DNA of 64,000 nt from Petrocella atlantisensis. GTDB lineage: Bacteria; Bacillota; Clostridia; Lachnospirales; Vallitaleaceae. Under the pieces are notes generated by a model. That model was given only the letters and a program-made list of their open reading frames with translations, was not told the origin of the DNA and did no database searches. Shown here in pieces: positions 19,035 through 28,795 of the stretch. Every line of letters starts with the position of its first letter. The first letter of the stretch is position 1. Location: NCBI RefSeq assembly GCF_900538275.1, contig NZ_LR130778.1, positions 248,001 through 312,000 on the forward strand. The letters are read 5' to 3'. The translations under genes and the position numbers were made by a program.

Positions 19035-20447
19035 TTATACAGGATAGACTTTATTTTGTTTATCCGCCACTGTCATATCTACCTTTGTTAATTTTGCATC
19101 CCTATGATTAAAATAATCCACAGCGACTTGAGGGAATAAGGCATAGGACAATACATCTTCATCTTGCTTAATGTAAGCACTAGCTTCTTTCCTCAGTTTA
19201 TCAATCTCGGGTTCAATTAGATCTGCAGGACGACAGGTAATCTGTTGATCCTCACCAATGATTTGTTTTACAATCTCAGGTGATATAGCAACAGGTGTTC
19301 GACCATACTCACCCTTGACCAAAGCCTTTGACTCTTTTGTTATCAACTTATACCGCTCTCCACCCAGAACATTTAATACCGCTTGAGTTCCTACAATCTG
19401 GCTGGTGGGTGTTACCAAAGGTGGGAATCCAAAATCTGCTCTTACCCTTGGCATTTCTTCTAATACTTCTGCAAAACGGTGTTCAGCATTTTGTTCCTTA
19501 AGTTGTGAAACGAGATTTGACAACATACCACCCGGCACTTGATACAAAAGTGTTTTAATATTAACGCCTAACACTTTAGGGTTCATCAAGCCTGAATCAA
19601 GGGCTGCCTCGCGCATAGGTCTAAAATATTCTGCAATCTCAGCCAGCAGTTCTTGATCAAATCCGGTATCAAAAGGTGTATTTCTAAAAGCTTCAACCAT
19701 AACCTCAGTTGCAGGTTGTGCTGTACCAAGGGCAAAAGGTGATATTGCCGTATCTATAACATCACATCCGGCTTCAACAGCTTTCATATATGACATCGAT
19801 GCTACACCTGAAGTGTAATGAGAATGAATTTGTAAAGGTAAATCGACATTAGCTTTTAGAGCTTTGACCAACTTCTCAGCTTCATAAGGTACCAGTAGTC
19901 CGGCCATATCCTTGATACAGATGGATTGTGCTCCCATGGATTCAAGTTCTTTGGCCAAATTTGTAAAATACTCAATAGTATGGACTTTTGATAAAGTATA
20001 CGCGATGGCCACTTGAGCGTGACCACCTTCTTTATTAGTAGCATCTATTGCAGTTTTTAGATTACGCGTATCATTAAGAGCATCAAATATTCGAACGATA
20101 TCAATACCGTTGGCAATTGCCTTTTGGACAAAATACTCAACCACATCGTCTGCATAGTTTCTATAGCCCAGTATATTTTGCCCTCTAAGAAGCATCTGTA
20201 ATTTCGTGTTCTTAAATCCTTTTTTCAGACTTCTAAGTCGCTCCCATGGGTCTTCTTTTAAGAATCTTAGAGATGCATCAAAGGTAGCACCGCCCCAAAC
20301 TTCCATGGAATGATAGCCAACTTGATCCAACTTCTGAATAATCGGGAGCATATCTTCGGTAGTCATTCGCGTTGCAATTAGAGACTGGTGCGCATCTCTA
20401 AAAATTGTATCCGTAATTTTTATGGGTTTCTTTATAATCTCTGCCAT
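19035..20447 (-). CDS. oadA: Oxaloacetate decarboxylase alpha / pyruvate carboxyltransferase subunit
   Basis: Carboxyltransferase that moves CO2 between oxaloacetate and enzyme-bound biotin. The TIM barrel begins ITDTIFRDAHQSLIATRM (metal Asp and catalytic residues); ICIKDMAGLL holds the carbamylated-lysine region and LPLQIHSHYTSG the metal histidines. The 470 residues stop before any biotin domain; biotin is carried by a separate protein in this operon. It is the last gene of a five-gene set with the beta pump subunit, 60 bases downstream of that gene. Confidence 0.92.
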   Translation of the reverse strand: MAEIIKKPIKITDTIFRDAHQSLIATRMTTEDMLPIIQKLDQVGYHSMEVWGGATFDASLRFLKEDPWERLRSLKKGFKNTKLQMLLRGQNILGYRNYADDVVEYFVQKAIANGIDIVRIFDALNDTRNLKTAIDATNKEGGHAQVAIAYTLSKVHTIEYFTNLAKELESMGAQSICIKDMAGLLVPYEAEKLVKALKANVDLPLQIHSHYTSGVASMSYMKAVEAGCDVIDTAISPFALGTAQPATEVMVEAFRNTPFDTGFDQELLAEIAEYFRPMREAALDSGLMNPKVLGVNIKTLLYQVPGGMLSNLVSQLKEQNAEHRFAEVLEEMPRVRADFGFPPLVTPTSQIVGTQAVLNVLGGERYKLITKESKALVKGEYGRTPVAISPEIVKQIIGEDQQITCRPADLIEPEIDKLRKEASAYIKQDEDVLSYALFPQVAVDYFNHRDAKLTKVDMTVADKQNKVYPV

Positions 20448-20507
20448 ATTTACCTCCTTGGTCCATAATTGTTATGATTAGAGCATCTTTTGACCCCAAT
20501 CTCATTA

Positions 20508-21824
20508 TTAAGCTGTTAAAAACAAGGACAAGAATACACCGGCCGCAACAGCAGAACCGATAACACCTGCCACATTAGGTCCCATGGCATGCATCAGTAG
20601 GAAATTACTCTTATCTTCTTCTTGACCGACTTTTTGTACAACCCTAGCTGCCATTGGTACTGCCGAGACGCCCGCTGCACCAATTAAAGGATTGATTTGA
20701 GTTTTTGATAACTTGTTCATTAGCTTCGCGAGTAGGACACCTGAAGCTGTACCAAAAGCAAAGGCTATTAACCCTAGTAACAGTATACCAAGGGTTTCAA
20801 AATTCAGGAATGCCTCAGCACTGGTTGTTGCACCTACCGTAATACCAAGAAATATGGTTATCATATACATCATTGCATTTGAAGCTACCTCAGCTAGTTT
20901 TTCTGTAACACCAGATACCTTTATTAAATTACCAAACATAAGCATTCCAATCAAGGGTGCAGTCGTTGGCAAGATCATAATAACCAATATGGTTACAACA
21001 ATCGGGAATAGAATCTTCTCTGTATGGGAGACTGGTCTTAGTTGCTTCATTTTTATTTTACGTTCTTCTTTGGTCGTTAATAACCGCATTATCGGTGGTT
21101 GTATAATAGGCACAAGTGACATATAAGAATACGCCGCTACCGCTATTGGACCCAGTAAATGAGGCGCAAGCTTAATGGCCGTATATATGGCTGTTGGACC
21201 ATCAGCACCACCGATGATGGCAATGGCCGCACCTTCTTTCGGTCCAAAAGCAAACAATTCGGGGAAAAATTCACCTAACATCAGAGCTCCAAAAAAAGCT
21301 AAGAATATTCCAAATTGCGCTGCCGCTCCGAGTAGAAAGCTTTTTGGGTTGGCTAACAATGGTCCAAAGTCCGTCAAAACACCAACGCCCATGAATATTA
21401 ATGGAGGAAATATACCAAGTTTATTCCCATAATAAAGATAGTATAACAAACCGCCGGGAATCTCTTTTGCTTGAGACAGAATATACGCAACGGTTTCAGG
21501 ACCGTCTGATGCGAAGGTTGCTGCCGCTTCTAGTTTTGTACCTGCAAACTCAAACATCGTTCCGTCCGGTAGGGGTATTTGAGTCATGGCGCCATCCATG
21601 ATAAATGTAATCGGAAGATTAACCAACAACATACCAAAAGAAATCGGTAATAGTAATAAAGGCTCATAGCCCTTTTTTATCGCCAGGTACATAAGTGTTA
21701 AGGATACAACAATCATAATCAGATTCTTATAACCCATATCCGAAAAATTATCTATTAACCAGTATAGACCAGAACTGTGGATGAAATTAGCAAAGGCCTC
21801 CATAAGTGTTTCCCACATATTCAA
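20508..21824 (-). CDS. oadB: Na+-translocating decarboxylase beta subunit
   Basis: Integral membrane subunit that decarboxylates carboxybiotin and exports Na+. The 438-residue, highly hydrophobic protein has the diagnostic GVGVLTDFGPLLANPKSFLLGAAAQFGIF (near residue 145) and IIGGADGPTAIY near residue 203, and the C-terminal GPNVAGVIGSAVAAG. Length and motifs match OadB/MmdB/GcdB. Substrate specificity comes from the partner carboxyltransferases, not this subunit. Confidence 0.94.
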   Translation of the reverse strand: MNMWETLMEAFANFIHSSGLYWLIDNFSDMGYKNLIMIVVSLTLMYLAIKKGYEPLLLLPISFGMLLVNLPITFIMDGAMTQIPLPDGTMFEFAGTKLEAAATFASDGPETVAYILSQAKEIPGGLLYYLYYGNKLGIFPPLIFMGVGVLTDFGPLLANPKSFLLGAAAQFGIFLAFFGALMLGEFFPELFAFGPKEGAAIAIIGGADGPTAIYTAIKLAPHLLGPIAVAAYSYMSLVPIIQPPIMRLLTTKEERKIKMKQLRPVSHTEKILFPIVVTILVIMILPTTAPLIGMLMFGNLIKVSGVTEKLAEVASNAMMYMITIFLGITVGATTSAEAFLNFETLGILLLGLIAFAFGTASGVLLAKLMNKLSKTQINPLIGAAGVSAVPMAARVVQKVGQEEDKSNFLLMHAMGPNVAGVIGSAVAAGVFLSLFLTA

Positions 21825-21838
21825 TGAACCTCCTTGGT

Positions 21839-22213
21839 CTAGTTAAGGGTTGCAATTAAATCGCCAGCATCTACCGATTGTCCTATAGCAACATGAACAG
21901 CAACGATCGTACCTGTAGCTGAAGCAACGATCTCATTTTCCATCTTCATGGCTTCAAGAACCGCAATCACATCGCCTTCTTGTACTTTTTGGTTTTGTGT
22001 CACTTTCAAACCTACAATTTTCCCTTGCATCGGTGCTTCAATAGGCGTTCCTTCAGTTGGTGAAGCTGCCAAAGGCGTTGCAGGCTTTTGTGCAGGAGCG
22101 GTATTATATTGCACAGGTTGGTTAACAGCCACCGGTACAACACTACCATTTGTTATTTCTTCTACATCTACTTCATAGGTATTACCATTTACAGTTACTT
22201 GAAATTTTTTCAT
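21839..22213 (-). CDS. Biotin carrier protein of the decarboxylase
   Basis: A 124-residue protein: an N-terminal fold (residues 1-35), an Ala/Pro/Thr linker and a C-terminal biotinyl domain with the biotinylation site VLEAMKMENEI (Lys near residue 90). It shuttles the carboxyl group between the soluble carboxyltransferases and the membrane beta subunit. It lies between the gamma and beta genes with gaps of 10 and 14 bases. Confidence 0.94.
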   Translation of the reverse strand: MKKFQVTVNGNTYEVDVEEITNGSVVPVAVNQPVQYNTAPAQKPATPLAASPTEGTPIEAPMQGKIVGLKVTQNQKVQEGDVIAVLEAMKMENEIVASATGTIVAVHVAIGQSVDAGDLIATLN

Positions 22214-22223
22214 AATCGGGCTC

Positions 22224-22571
22224 CTATCTTCGATTCCATAATGTATTGGTCGGGGAGATTCTTCTAAGAGATCTGACCTGTAGTTGATCCGTTGAAGTTT
22301 CTAAACTAGCAGCAATTGCCGCTACGATGACAGCTATTAACTGTTCATCATCTTCTAAAGATGCTTTGGGTGTTGATAACGCTAAGTCACTTGCTGGGCT
22401 TACCTTTTCCACTACAGCCTGCTTACCTGATGATTTAAAAAATTTTGAAAAATTGATTCTATCAATGTATTTAAAAAGACTGATTACCAAGGCAATGAGT
22501 ATAAGGACCAAAAAAACTGTACCAACACCATTGATGGTTCCAACTATGCCTTCTTCTAGCCATTCTGCCAT
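22224..22571 (-). CDS. Decarboxylase gamma-type membrane subunit (OadG-like)
   Basis: A 115-residue protein with one N-terminal transmembrane helix (about residues 12-35, VGTVFLVLILIALVISLFKYI) and a small soluble tail rich in Ser/Ala ending in ISPTNTLWNRR. Such gamma/delta subunits hold the complex together. The family is recognised by size, topology and place in the operon rather than strong motifs. Confidence 0.8.
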   Translation of the reverse strand: MAEWLEEGIVGTINGVGTVFLVLILIALVISLFKYIDRINFSKFFKSSGKQAVVEKVSPASDLALSTPKASLEDDEQLIAVIVAAIAASLETSTDQLQVRSLRRISPTNTLWNRR

Positions 22572-22585
22572 ATTTATTCACCACC

Positions 22586-24049
22586 TTAAACGGATCTATG
22601 TTTACGTTCCGGACTGACCATATATTTGGTGTACAGCATTTCAAGTGCTGCAATCAGTCTTTTACGTGTAGCTTCAGGTTCTATGATGTCATCAATATAG
22701 CCACGACTGGCTGCTTTATATGGAGACATTTGTTCTTCCTTATATTGTTTGGTTTTTTCTTTAATGACCTCAGATGCCAAAGTTGAAGTTTCAATCTCTT
22801 TAGCATACATGATACGTACCGCTGCGTCAGCATCCATAAAAGATACTTGAGCCTTTGGCCATGCGAAGACAAAGTCCGCACCAATGTGTTTACTATTATA
22901 AGCTACATAAGCTGAACCGATGGCCCTATTGGTCAACACGCTAACCTTAGGCACTGTCGCCTGAATGAAATTACTCATCATTTTTGCCACATACTTAGAC
23001 TGGCCTGCTTGTGTTTCCTCTAGGCTGGCAGTGTAGCCTACCACGTCAACTAAGGTCACCAAGGGTATACCAAAAGCATCTAACTTATAAACAAACTCAG
23101 CAATTTTTTCACATCCTTGCAAGCTGATTCTTCCATCGCCATCAGTTGCTTGACTTGCGATGAGTCCAACCGTCATATTACCAAGTTTACCAAGGCCTAA
23201 GGTAATGTCTTTACCATATTCGCTTTTCAGTTCCATAAAAGTACCTACATCTGCAATGGCGCCTAAAGCTACTCTTCCGTCAAGACCCTTGCTCATATCC
23301 GTAATAGAACTCGGAATCAAACGGTTCAAATCATCGCCTGTGCCACCATAAGGTGCTTCTTCCTTGTTATTAGAGGGAAGTAATTCTATTAAGGTTCTTA
23401 TACTTGCTAATAGTTGTGTTTCATCATCAAGTACCACGTCAATCATACCAGATTCCTTTGCATTAAAAGCAGAACCACTAAGGGTATCATTAGAGGCCTT
23501 AGTATGGTCCAAGGTATTGGCACTATTTAGATACAAGGATGTTGCTTCTTTTTTCATAAAGGTAAAGTCAGCCAATGAAGGCAATAAAGCGCCACTACCA
23601 CCACACGTGCCTACAACAGCCATAATCTGAGGTATAACACCGGATGCCATAGATTGTTTAATAAATATCTGTCCATACCCTTCTAGGGCGTCTGTTCCTT
23701 CTTGTAACCGCATACCTGCTGAGTCTAAGAGTCCTACAATAGGAGCACCCGTCTTAATCGCTAAGTCATAAAGCGCTACAATTTTTTTAGCGTGCATTTC
23801 CCCAAGCGAACCACCAATTACAGAAACATCCTGACTAAATACATATGTTAAACGACCTTCAATAGTACCATATCCCGTCACAACACCGTCTGCAGGTGCA
23901 TCTATGGTTGCCATATTGTAGTCTGTTTGTCGTGGTTTAACATAAGCACCAATTTCTACAAAAGATTGTTGATCCAGTAATTGATCAATACGATCTCTTG
24001 CAGTACTACGACGGTTAGTGAGTTTTTCCAAATCTTGCTGCATACTCAT
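22586..24049 (-). CDS. mmdA: Acyl-CoA carboxyltransferase (methylmalonyl-CoA decarboxylase alpha type)
   Basis: A crotonase-fold carboxyltransferase of the PCCB/MmdA/12S family. Visible are DSAGMRLQEGTDALEGY, VVGTCGGSGALLPSLADFTFM (first oxyanion region) and VVGYTASLEETQAG / RAIGSAYVAYNS / FVFAWPKAQVSFMDADAAVRI in the C-terminal half. It is first in the operon, starting at 24049 seven bases after GGAGG. With OadA in the same operon, both acyl-CoA and oxo-acid carboxyltransferases could use one biotin carrier. Confidence 0.92.
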   Translation of the reverse strand: MSMQQDLEKLTNRRSTARDRIDQLLDQQSFVEIGAYVKPRQTDYNMATIDAPADGVVTGYGTIEGRLTYVFSQDVSVIGGSLGEMHAKKIVALYDLAIKTGAPIVGLLDSAGMRLQEGTDALEGYGQIFIKQSMASGVIPQIMAVVGTCGGSGALLPSLADFTFMKKEATSLYLNSANTLDHTKASNDTLSGSAFNAKESGMIDVVLDDETQLLASIRTLIELLPSNNKEEAPYGGTGDDLNRLIPSSITDMSKGLDGRVALGAIADVGTFMELKSEYGKDITLGLGKLGNMTVGLIASQATDGDGRISLQGCEKIAEFVYKLDAFGIPLVTLVDVVGYTASLEETQAGQSKYVAKMMSNFIQATVPKVSVLTNRAIGSAYVAYNSKHIGADFVFAWPKAQVSFMDADAAVRIMYAKEIETSTLASEVIKEKTKQYKEEQMSPYKAASRGYIDDIIEPEATRKRLIAALEMLYTKYMVSPERKHRSV

Positions 24050-24171
24050 GCATTAACCTCCAAATATATAGTTGTATTCATTCAAAAGCTTACACTAAAC
24101 CATTCCTTTGCATTTAACTTCAATGGTTATATTGCATAAGTATTTTAAATAAACACAAGAATTTTGTGTGT

Positions 24172-24180
24172 ATTATACCA
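24172..24180 (-). promoter_or_regulatory. Extended -10 promoter of the decarboxylase operon
   Basis: TGGTATAAT on the minus strand lies about 120 bases before the first gene. No good -35 at standard spacing was found. The remainder of the 261-base gap shows nothing else recognised apart from the rluB terminator. Confidence 0.45.
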
Positions 24181-24284
24181 AGTTCCAACGACTATTATTG
24201 TAACGCAGGCCTAATAAAATAGCAATAGGGTTTGTAATAAATTTAACGATACCTCAAGGTTTCTTCTGTGTTAGAGAAAAATAT

Positions 24285-24312
24285 AAAAAAAAGATGAAAA
24301 GAACCATCTTTT
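24285..24312 (-). terminator. Terminator after rluB
   Basis: AAAAGATG and CATCTTTT form a stem with an eight-base loop, then a run of T on the minus strand. It overlaps the rluB stop. Confidence 0.75.
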
Positions 24313-25021
24313 AGAGTTGCTTCAGATAGTCGATTTCATCTCGCGTCAATGGACGGTATTGCCCGTATTTAAGACCTGCCATAGTAATTGAACCAATAGC
24401 GGTGCGTTCCAAGGCAACAACACTTGAACCTACAACCTCTACCATTCTTCTGATTTGTCGGTTTTTCCCTTCTTGTAAAATGATGGAATAAACTTGATAA
24501 CGACTTGAATCTTTAATCAATTTAACTTTACAAGGTCTGGTTTTTTCTCCATCTAGGTTGACACCGACACGTAACTTCTTAACGTCGCTTTCTGTTATAG
24601 GCGGTTCAATCTTCACTTCATAATGCTTTTCTATATCATGTTTAGGATGGGTTAGTTTATAAGTCAGGTCACCGTCATTGGTCAGAATAATCAAACCACT
24701 GGACATATAGTCCAGTCGGCCTACAGGGTACAATCTATGATGGCTTTTAACCATATCTACAACATTGGTCCGATTTTTTTCATCAGAAGCTGTTGAAACG
24801 ACCCGTACAGGCTTATGAAGTAAGTAATATTCCAAGTTTTCCACTTTTTTCAAATCTTTATTCTTATAGGTGACCACATCTTCTACGGGATTGATTTTTA
24901 CACCCATTTCTCGGACCACTTGCCCATTCACTTTGATTTCACCATTTGAAATAAGTTTTTCCGCGGCCCTTCTAGATGCAATACCTGCATCAGCTATATA
25001 TTTTTGCAATCTTATTTCCAT
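24311..25021 (-). CDS. rluB: rRNA pseudouridine synthase RluB/RsuA family
   Basis: Isomerises uridine in rRNA. An N-terminal S4 RNA-binding domain (residues 1-60, IRLQKYIADAGIASRRAAEKLI) is followed by the catalytic domain with VGRLDYMSSGLIILTNDGDLTYKLTHP, where the Asp in GRLDY is the nucleophile, and EGKNRQIRRM. It is 21 bases downstream of scpB; the scpA-scpB-rluB order is typical of Firmicutes. Confidence 0.95.
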   Translation of the reverse strand: MEIRLQKYIADAGIASRRAAEKLISNGEIKVNGQVVREMGVKINPVEDVVTYKNKDLKKVENLEYYLLHKPVRVVSTASDEKNRTNVVDMVKSHHRLYPVGRLDYMSSGLIILTNDGDLTYKLTHPKHDIEKHYEVKIEPPITESDVKKLRVGVNLDGEKTRPCKVKLIKDSSRYQVYSIILQEGKNRQIRRMVEVVGSSVVALERTAIGSITMAGLKYGQYRPLTRDEIDYLKQL

Positions 25022-25042
25022 TATATTTCACTTTCTGGGAAT

Positions 25043-25786
25043 CTAGGATTCATCTACAATCAAAACCAAATTATCAAGATCAACGACCCTATTTTGTTCC
25101 TCTTCTTGCTCTTCTTCCATTTCTACTACTGTATCTGGTTCCTCATCTAGATCGGTCATCTTGCCATCTACCGGCTCTTCTTCAAACCGTATAGGTTGAT
25201 CCTCATCTGTTGACTCATCCTGTGGCAATGTCAGCTGCATCTCTTGTTCAACTTCTTCTTTCAGATGGCTCAAAGCTTCTGCCCCAAGTTCCGGCAATTC
25301 CTTTACTGACTGGAGTCCAAATCCTCTTAAAAAATCTTTCGTTGTGCCAAAAAGTATAGGCTTGCCAGGTACTTCCAGACGACCAACCTCACAGACTAAG
25401 TTGTATTCTATAAGCTTATTGACTGCATGATTTGAGTTAACGCCTCTAACAGCCTCAATCTGTGCACGTGTTACCGGCTGTTTGTAAGCTACAATCGACA
25501 AAGTCTCTATCAATACATCTGTCAAGATGAATTCTTTTAATTTGAAATTAACTTTCTTAACTTGCTCATAGTAGTCTCTTTTGGTACACATTTGAAAGCT
25601 TTCATCAATTTCCAAGAGCATAACACCACGTTCATGCTCATCGTACTTGTCTTTCATATTCAGTAGGACTTGGTATACATCATCAACAGATAGCTCAATG
25701 GCCTCTGCTATTTTTCTTGTCGGTACCGCCTCACCCATAGAAAATAATATGGCTTCAATGGCTGCTTCTGTTTTACTAAAATTCAT
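25043..25786 (-). CDS. scpB: Segregation and condensation protein B
   Basis: Winged-helix kleisin partner in the SMC-ScpAB condensin. The N-terminal 165 residues show the family pattern (AIEAILFSMGEAVPTRKIAEAI, LSIVAYKQPVTRAQIEAVRGVNS, EVPGKPILFGTTKDFLRGFGL). The last 75 residues are a very acidic Glu/Asp-rich tail longer than usual, ending LDNLVLIVDES. Lies 25 bases after scpA. Confidence 0.95.
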   Translation of the reverse strand: MNFSKTEAAIEAILFSMGEAVPTRKIAEAIELSVDDVYQVLLNMKDKYDEHERGVMLLEIDESFQMCTKRDYYEQVKKVNFKLKEFILTDVLIETLSIVAYKQPVTRAQIEAVRGVNSNHAVNKLIEYNLVCEVGRLEVPGKPILFGTTKDFLRGFGLQSVKELPELGAEALSHLKEEVEQEMQLTLPQDESTDEDQPIRFEEEPVDGKMTDLDEEPDTVVEMEEEQEEEQNRVVDLDNLVLIVDES

Positions 25787-25811
25787 GTTTTTTCCTTCTT
25801 ACATATTATTT

Positions 25812-26552
25812 TTATTGAAATCGTATAATCAGGTCATCAAAAACATCTGTCTGAATGACCCTTATACTACCCATCTTCATCAATTCCAAAACAGCTAGAA
25901 AAGTAACAATCATTTCTACTTTTGTACTTAGGTTATCCAGTAAATCTGCAAAACTAAGGGAGCTATAGTTTTCTCTTAGATTCAATAATTGTTCAATCTT
26001 ATCTTGTACAGTAAATTCTTCCTTCTTAATATCCCCAAAACGACTTCTAACTACATCCACCTTATCTTCATTTCTCTTAAGTACCGATTGAAAAACTTGG
26101 TATAATTTTCCAAATTCAATAGTCTCAAGTAAAGCGGCGGTATCCGGTGCTTGTGTATAATTTTTCACTTCCTCCGGTAGACTTGCTTCTTTGAAGAGCA
26201 TCTTATCTGCATGATTATGACGTTCCTTCAAGTCCATGGAAATCATCTTGTATTTACGATATTCCAGAAGCCTTTGAACCAAAACCGCTCTAGGATCTTC
26301 AACTTCTTCTTCCTCTTCTTCATATTTGGGAAGTAACATCTTGGATTTAATATTAATCAGAATAGCTGCCATCTCAATAAATTCTGACATAACCTCCATC
26401 TGACCTATTTCCATACGACGAATATGATCCAAATACTGCCTGGTCACTACCACAATTGGTATGTCGTATATATTTAATTTGTTTTTATCAATAAGATGCA
26501 GTAGAAGATCTAAAGGACCTTCAAAATTATCTAATTTAACTGATAATACCAT
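25812..26552 (-). CDS. scpA: Segregation and condensation protein A
   Basis: The kleisin that bridges SMC heads. N-terminal LDNFEGPLDLLLHLIDKNKLNIYDIPI is diagnostic; ASPAILINIKSK-like helix ILINIKSKMLLP follows near residue 65, then an acidic segment EEEEEVEDPRAVLVQRLLEYRKYK. The C-terminal winged helix has VVTFLAVLELMKMGSIRVIQ. The length of 246 is normal. Confidence 0.95.
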   Translation of the reverse strand: MVLSVKLDNFEGPLDLLLHLIDKNKLNIYDIPIVVVTRQYLDHIRRMEIGQMEVMSEFIEMAAILINIKSKMLLPKYEEEEEEVEDPRAVLVQRLLEYRKYKMISMDLKERHNHADKMLFKEASLPEEVKNYTQAPDTAALLETIEFGKLYQVFQSVLKRNEDKVDVVRSRFGDIKKEEFTVQDKIEQLLNLRENYSSLSFADLLDNLSTKVEMIVTFLAVLELMKMGSIRVIQTDVFDDLIIRFQ

Positions 26553-26561
26553 GGTTGTCTC

Positions 26562-27161
26562 CTATGTCATCAGGTTGAGTATTGGACTCAATACCTCTCT
26601 TGCAATTATTTCTATGATATTAAAAGCAATCATTAATATAAAACCGGCATGTATATAGCGTTGATTTTGAATAAGTTTAAAATAGTTGTTAGGTGAAAAA
26701 GCATAGATCATCTTACTCATATCAAGCGGTGGTACGGGAAATAGATTTACTATAAAAATAACCATATTAAATACCACAAGTTTATACGCACCATATATAA
26801 GGAACGGGTTTGCTTTTACCTGAATCAAATAATTAAATATAGGTAGCATAAACAACATAAGCATAAGACTGGCTAACTGTCCGGATAACATTAAAGGCAG
26901 TAAACATCTTTCCTTATCCTTTAGTCGATTAGGGTTATATTCAATCGGCTTTTGCCACCCAACACCGAAGGTTGAAAAAGCAAAAAGAATCAACCCAATA
27001 GGATCAATGAATTTTGTTAATTTAGGTATGGTGATGGTCTTTTTCCTATAGATGGGATGGGTTAGAAAATGAGCAGCAAAAACTTTGGGTAGTTCGTGGG
27101 CTACCATTACTATCACACCACATAAGGCATTGATGATTAATCTAATTATGAGTATCGTCAT
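26562..27161 (-). CDS. Degenerate site-2 protease (M50)-like membrane protein
   Basis: A 199-residue, multi-helix membrane protein aligned with M50 metalloproteases found beside scpA. The HExxH zinc motif, expected in the second half of the first helix, reads HELPK (then VFAAH), with AAA coding the lysine. The C-terminal NLFPVPPLDMSKM retains the PPLD aspartate but lacks the usual Gly-Gly. It is therefore probably not an active protease unless a nearby His substitutes. It is 9 bases before scpA. Confidence 0.7.
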   Translation of the reverse strand: MTILIIRLIINALCGVIVMVAHELPKVFAAHFLTHPIYRKKTITIPKLTKFIDPIGLILFAFSTFGVGWQKPIEYNPNRLKDKERCLLPLMLSGQLASLMLMLFMLPIFNYLIQVKANPFLIYGAYKLVVFNMVIFIVNLFPVPPLDMSKMIYAFSPNNYFKLIQNQRYIHAGFILMIAFNIIEIIAREVLSPILNLMT

Positions 27162-27286
27162 GTTATATCTCCTAAGTCATCGCGTTCAAGATTTTATGAA
27201 GCATAAATAATGCTCATAAGCTATTTTACTAATAAATCATAGAAATAGCAAGGGATAAGTCGCCCGTCTGAGTGTTGAGAACAAGG

Positions 27287-27312
27287 AAAAAAGCCTCATA
27301 AGAGGCTTTTTC
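27287..27312 (-). terminator. Terminator after pyrimidine nucleoside phosphorylase
   Basis: AAAAAGCCTC-TTAT-GAGGCTTTTTT on the minus strand, directly after the stop at 27317. Confidence 0.85.
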
Positions 27313-27316
27313 TTTA

Positions 27317-28621
27317 TTATTTCAATAAACACTTTATCAGATTTGGTTTTTTATAAGCCTCTTTTTGTTGGGTTATGGCGTCTAAAAATCTTGCTTCAGA
27401 AGCGACCAGTTTTGCTTCATCATTTGCATAAACTAAAGCGATTGTCTCACCTTTTTCTGCAAAATCACCCAACTTCTTTTTAAAAATATAGCCGACAGAT
27501 AAATCAATAGGGCTGTCTTTGGTTTCTCGCCCTCCACCTAACATCATGGTTGCATATCCGATTTCTTCTGTCTCAATATGAGCAATATAACCGGAAGCTC
27601 TCGCTTTTACCTTTTGAATAATCGGTGCCTTCTCAAAAAGTTGTGGCTGGTCCACATACACTGTATCACCACCTTGAGCTTCTACAAATTCTTTGAACTT
27701 CGCAAGCGCAGAACCGGATACTATGGTTTCTTCTAACATGGATCTGGCTTCCTCTTCATCTTCTGTCAACTTTGACAACAGTACCATTTGTGTACCCAGT
27801 TGTAAGCACAATTCCATCAAATCCTCAGGGCCGTTACCTTTTAAGGTCTCAATAGCTTCAATAACCTCCAAAGTATTTCCAACTGCAAGGCCTAAAGGTT
27901 GGTTCATGTCGGATACGATTGCCACAGTCTCTCGACCATAACCATTTCCAATGTCGACCATAGCTTTGGCAAGCTTAATGGCATCTGCTTCGTCACGCAT
28001 AAAAGCACCTGACCCGGTTTTAACGTCTAGAACGATAGCATCTGCTCCGGAAGCAATCTTTTTACTCATAATACTACCGGCGATTAAAGAAAAACTATCC
28101 ACCGTTGCGGTTACATCCCGTAATGCATAAAGTTTTTTGTCAGCAGGCGCAAGGTTGGCTGTTTGTCCGGCTATGGCTATCTTAATGGTATTTACATTAT
28201 TGATAAACTGTTCTTCAGACATATCCGTGTTAAACCCTGTAAAAGCCTCTAATTTATCGATGGTGCCACCCGTGTGACCAAGGCCTCGACCGGACATCTT
28301 TGCTACCGGTATACCAAGCGCCGCTACCATAGGCGCTAGCACCAATGATGTCTTATCACCTACGCCACCTGTACTGTGCTTATCCACCTTGATACCTTCA
28401 ATCTTAGAAAGGTCCAACATATCGCCACTTTTTGCCATTGCCAGTGTCAATGCTAGCGTTTCCTCCGTGTTCATCCCACGAAAATAGATGGCCATTAACA
28501 AGGCCGACATTTGATAGTCGGGTATAGTCCCTTTTGTAAAGCCTTCCACCACATAGTTTATCTCTAAATCTGTCAATATTTCGCCTAATTTTTTCTTTTC
28601 AATTACGTCATACATTCTCAT
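27317..28621 (-). CDS. pdp: Pyrimidine-nucleoside phosphorylase
   Basis: Phosphorolysis of thymidine, uridine and deoxyuridine. Diagnostic [20 protein letters not shown] (residues about 79-98, phosphate and base site), [18 protein letters not shown], and [21 protein letters not shown] are present, with the C-terminal biotinyl-like domain ending near [10 protein letters not shown]. Length is 434. GGAGATG lies 5 bases before the ATG. It is monocistronic between a promoter and a terminator. Confidence 0.95.
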   Translation of the reverse strand: MRMYDVIEKKKLGEILTDLEINYVVEGFTKGTIPDYQMSALLMAIYFRGMNTEETLALTLAMAKSGDMLDLSKIEGIKVDKHSTGGVGDKTSLVLAPMVAALGIPVAKMSGRGLGHTGGTIDKLEAFTGFNTDMSEEQFINNVNTIKIAIAGQTANLAPADKKLYALRDVTATVDSFSLIAGSIMSKKIASGADAIVLDVKTGSGAFMRDEADAIKLAKAMVDIGNGYGRETVAIVSDMNQPLGLAVGNTLEVIEAIETLKGNGPEDLMELCLQLGTQMVLLSKLTEDEEEARSMLEETIVSGSALAKFKEFVEAQGGDTVYVDQPQLFEKAPIIQKVKARASGYIAHIETEEIGYATMMLGGGRETKDSPIDLSVGYIFKKKLGDFAEKGETIALVYANDEAKLVASEARFLDAITQQKEAYKKPNLIKCLLK

Positions 28622-28712
28622 AGTCTCATCTCCATTGTCTCCATTATTAGATCTATGGTCATTTCATTTGTTCGAATATGTCCATAGTTAATTATTTGCA
28701 TCATGTAATGAC

Positions 28713-28721
28713 ATTATATCA
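28713..28721 (-). promoter_or_regulatory. Extended -10 promoter for pdp
   Basis: TGATATAAT on the minus strand, with a weak TTTTCA 17 bases upstream of the -10 box. Confidence 0.5.
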
Positions 28722-28735
28722 TATCTATTTGACTT

Positions 28736-28776
28736 TGAAAATAGCGAACCCATGCATAATTGCATAGGTTCGCCCT
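28736..28776 (-). terminator. Terminator after the first BY-kinase gene
   Basis: GCGAACC and GGTTCGC pair, extended by an ATGCA/TGCAT inner stem; TATTTTC follows on the minus strand. Confidence 0.7.
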
Positions 28777-28795
28777 TTTAATCATTATTTATATA

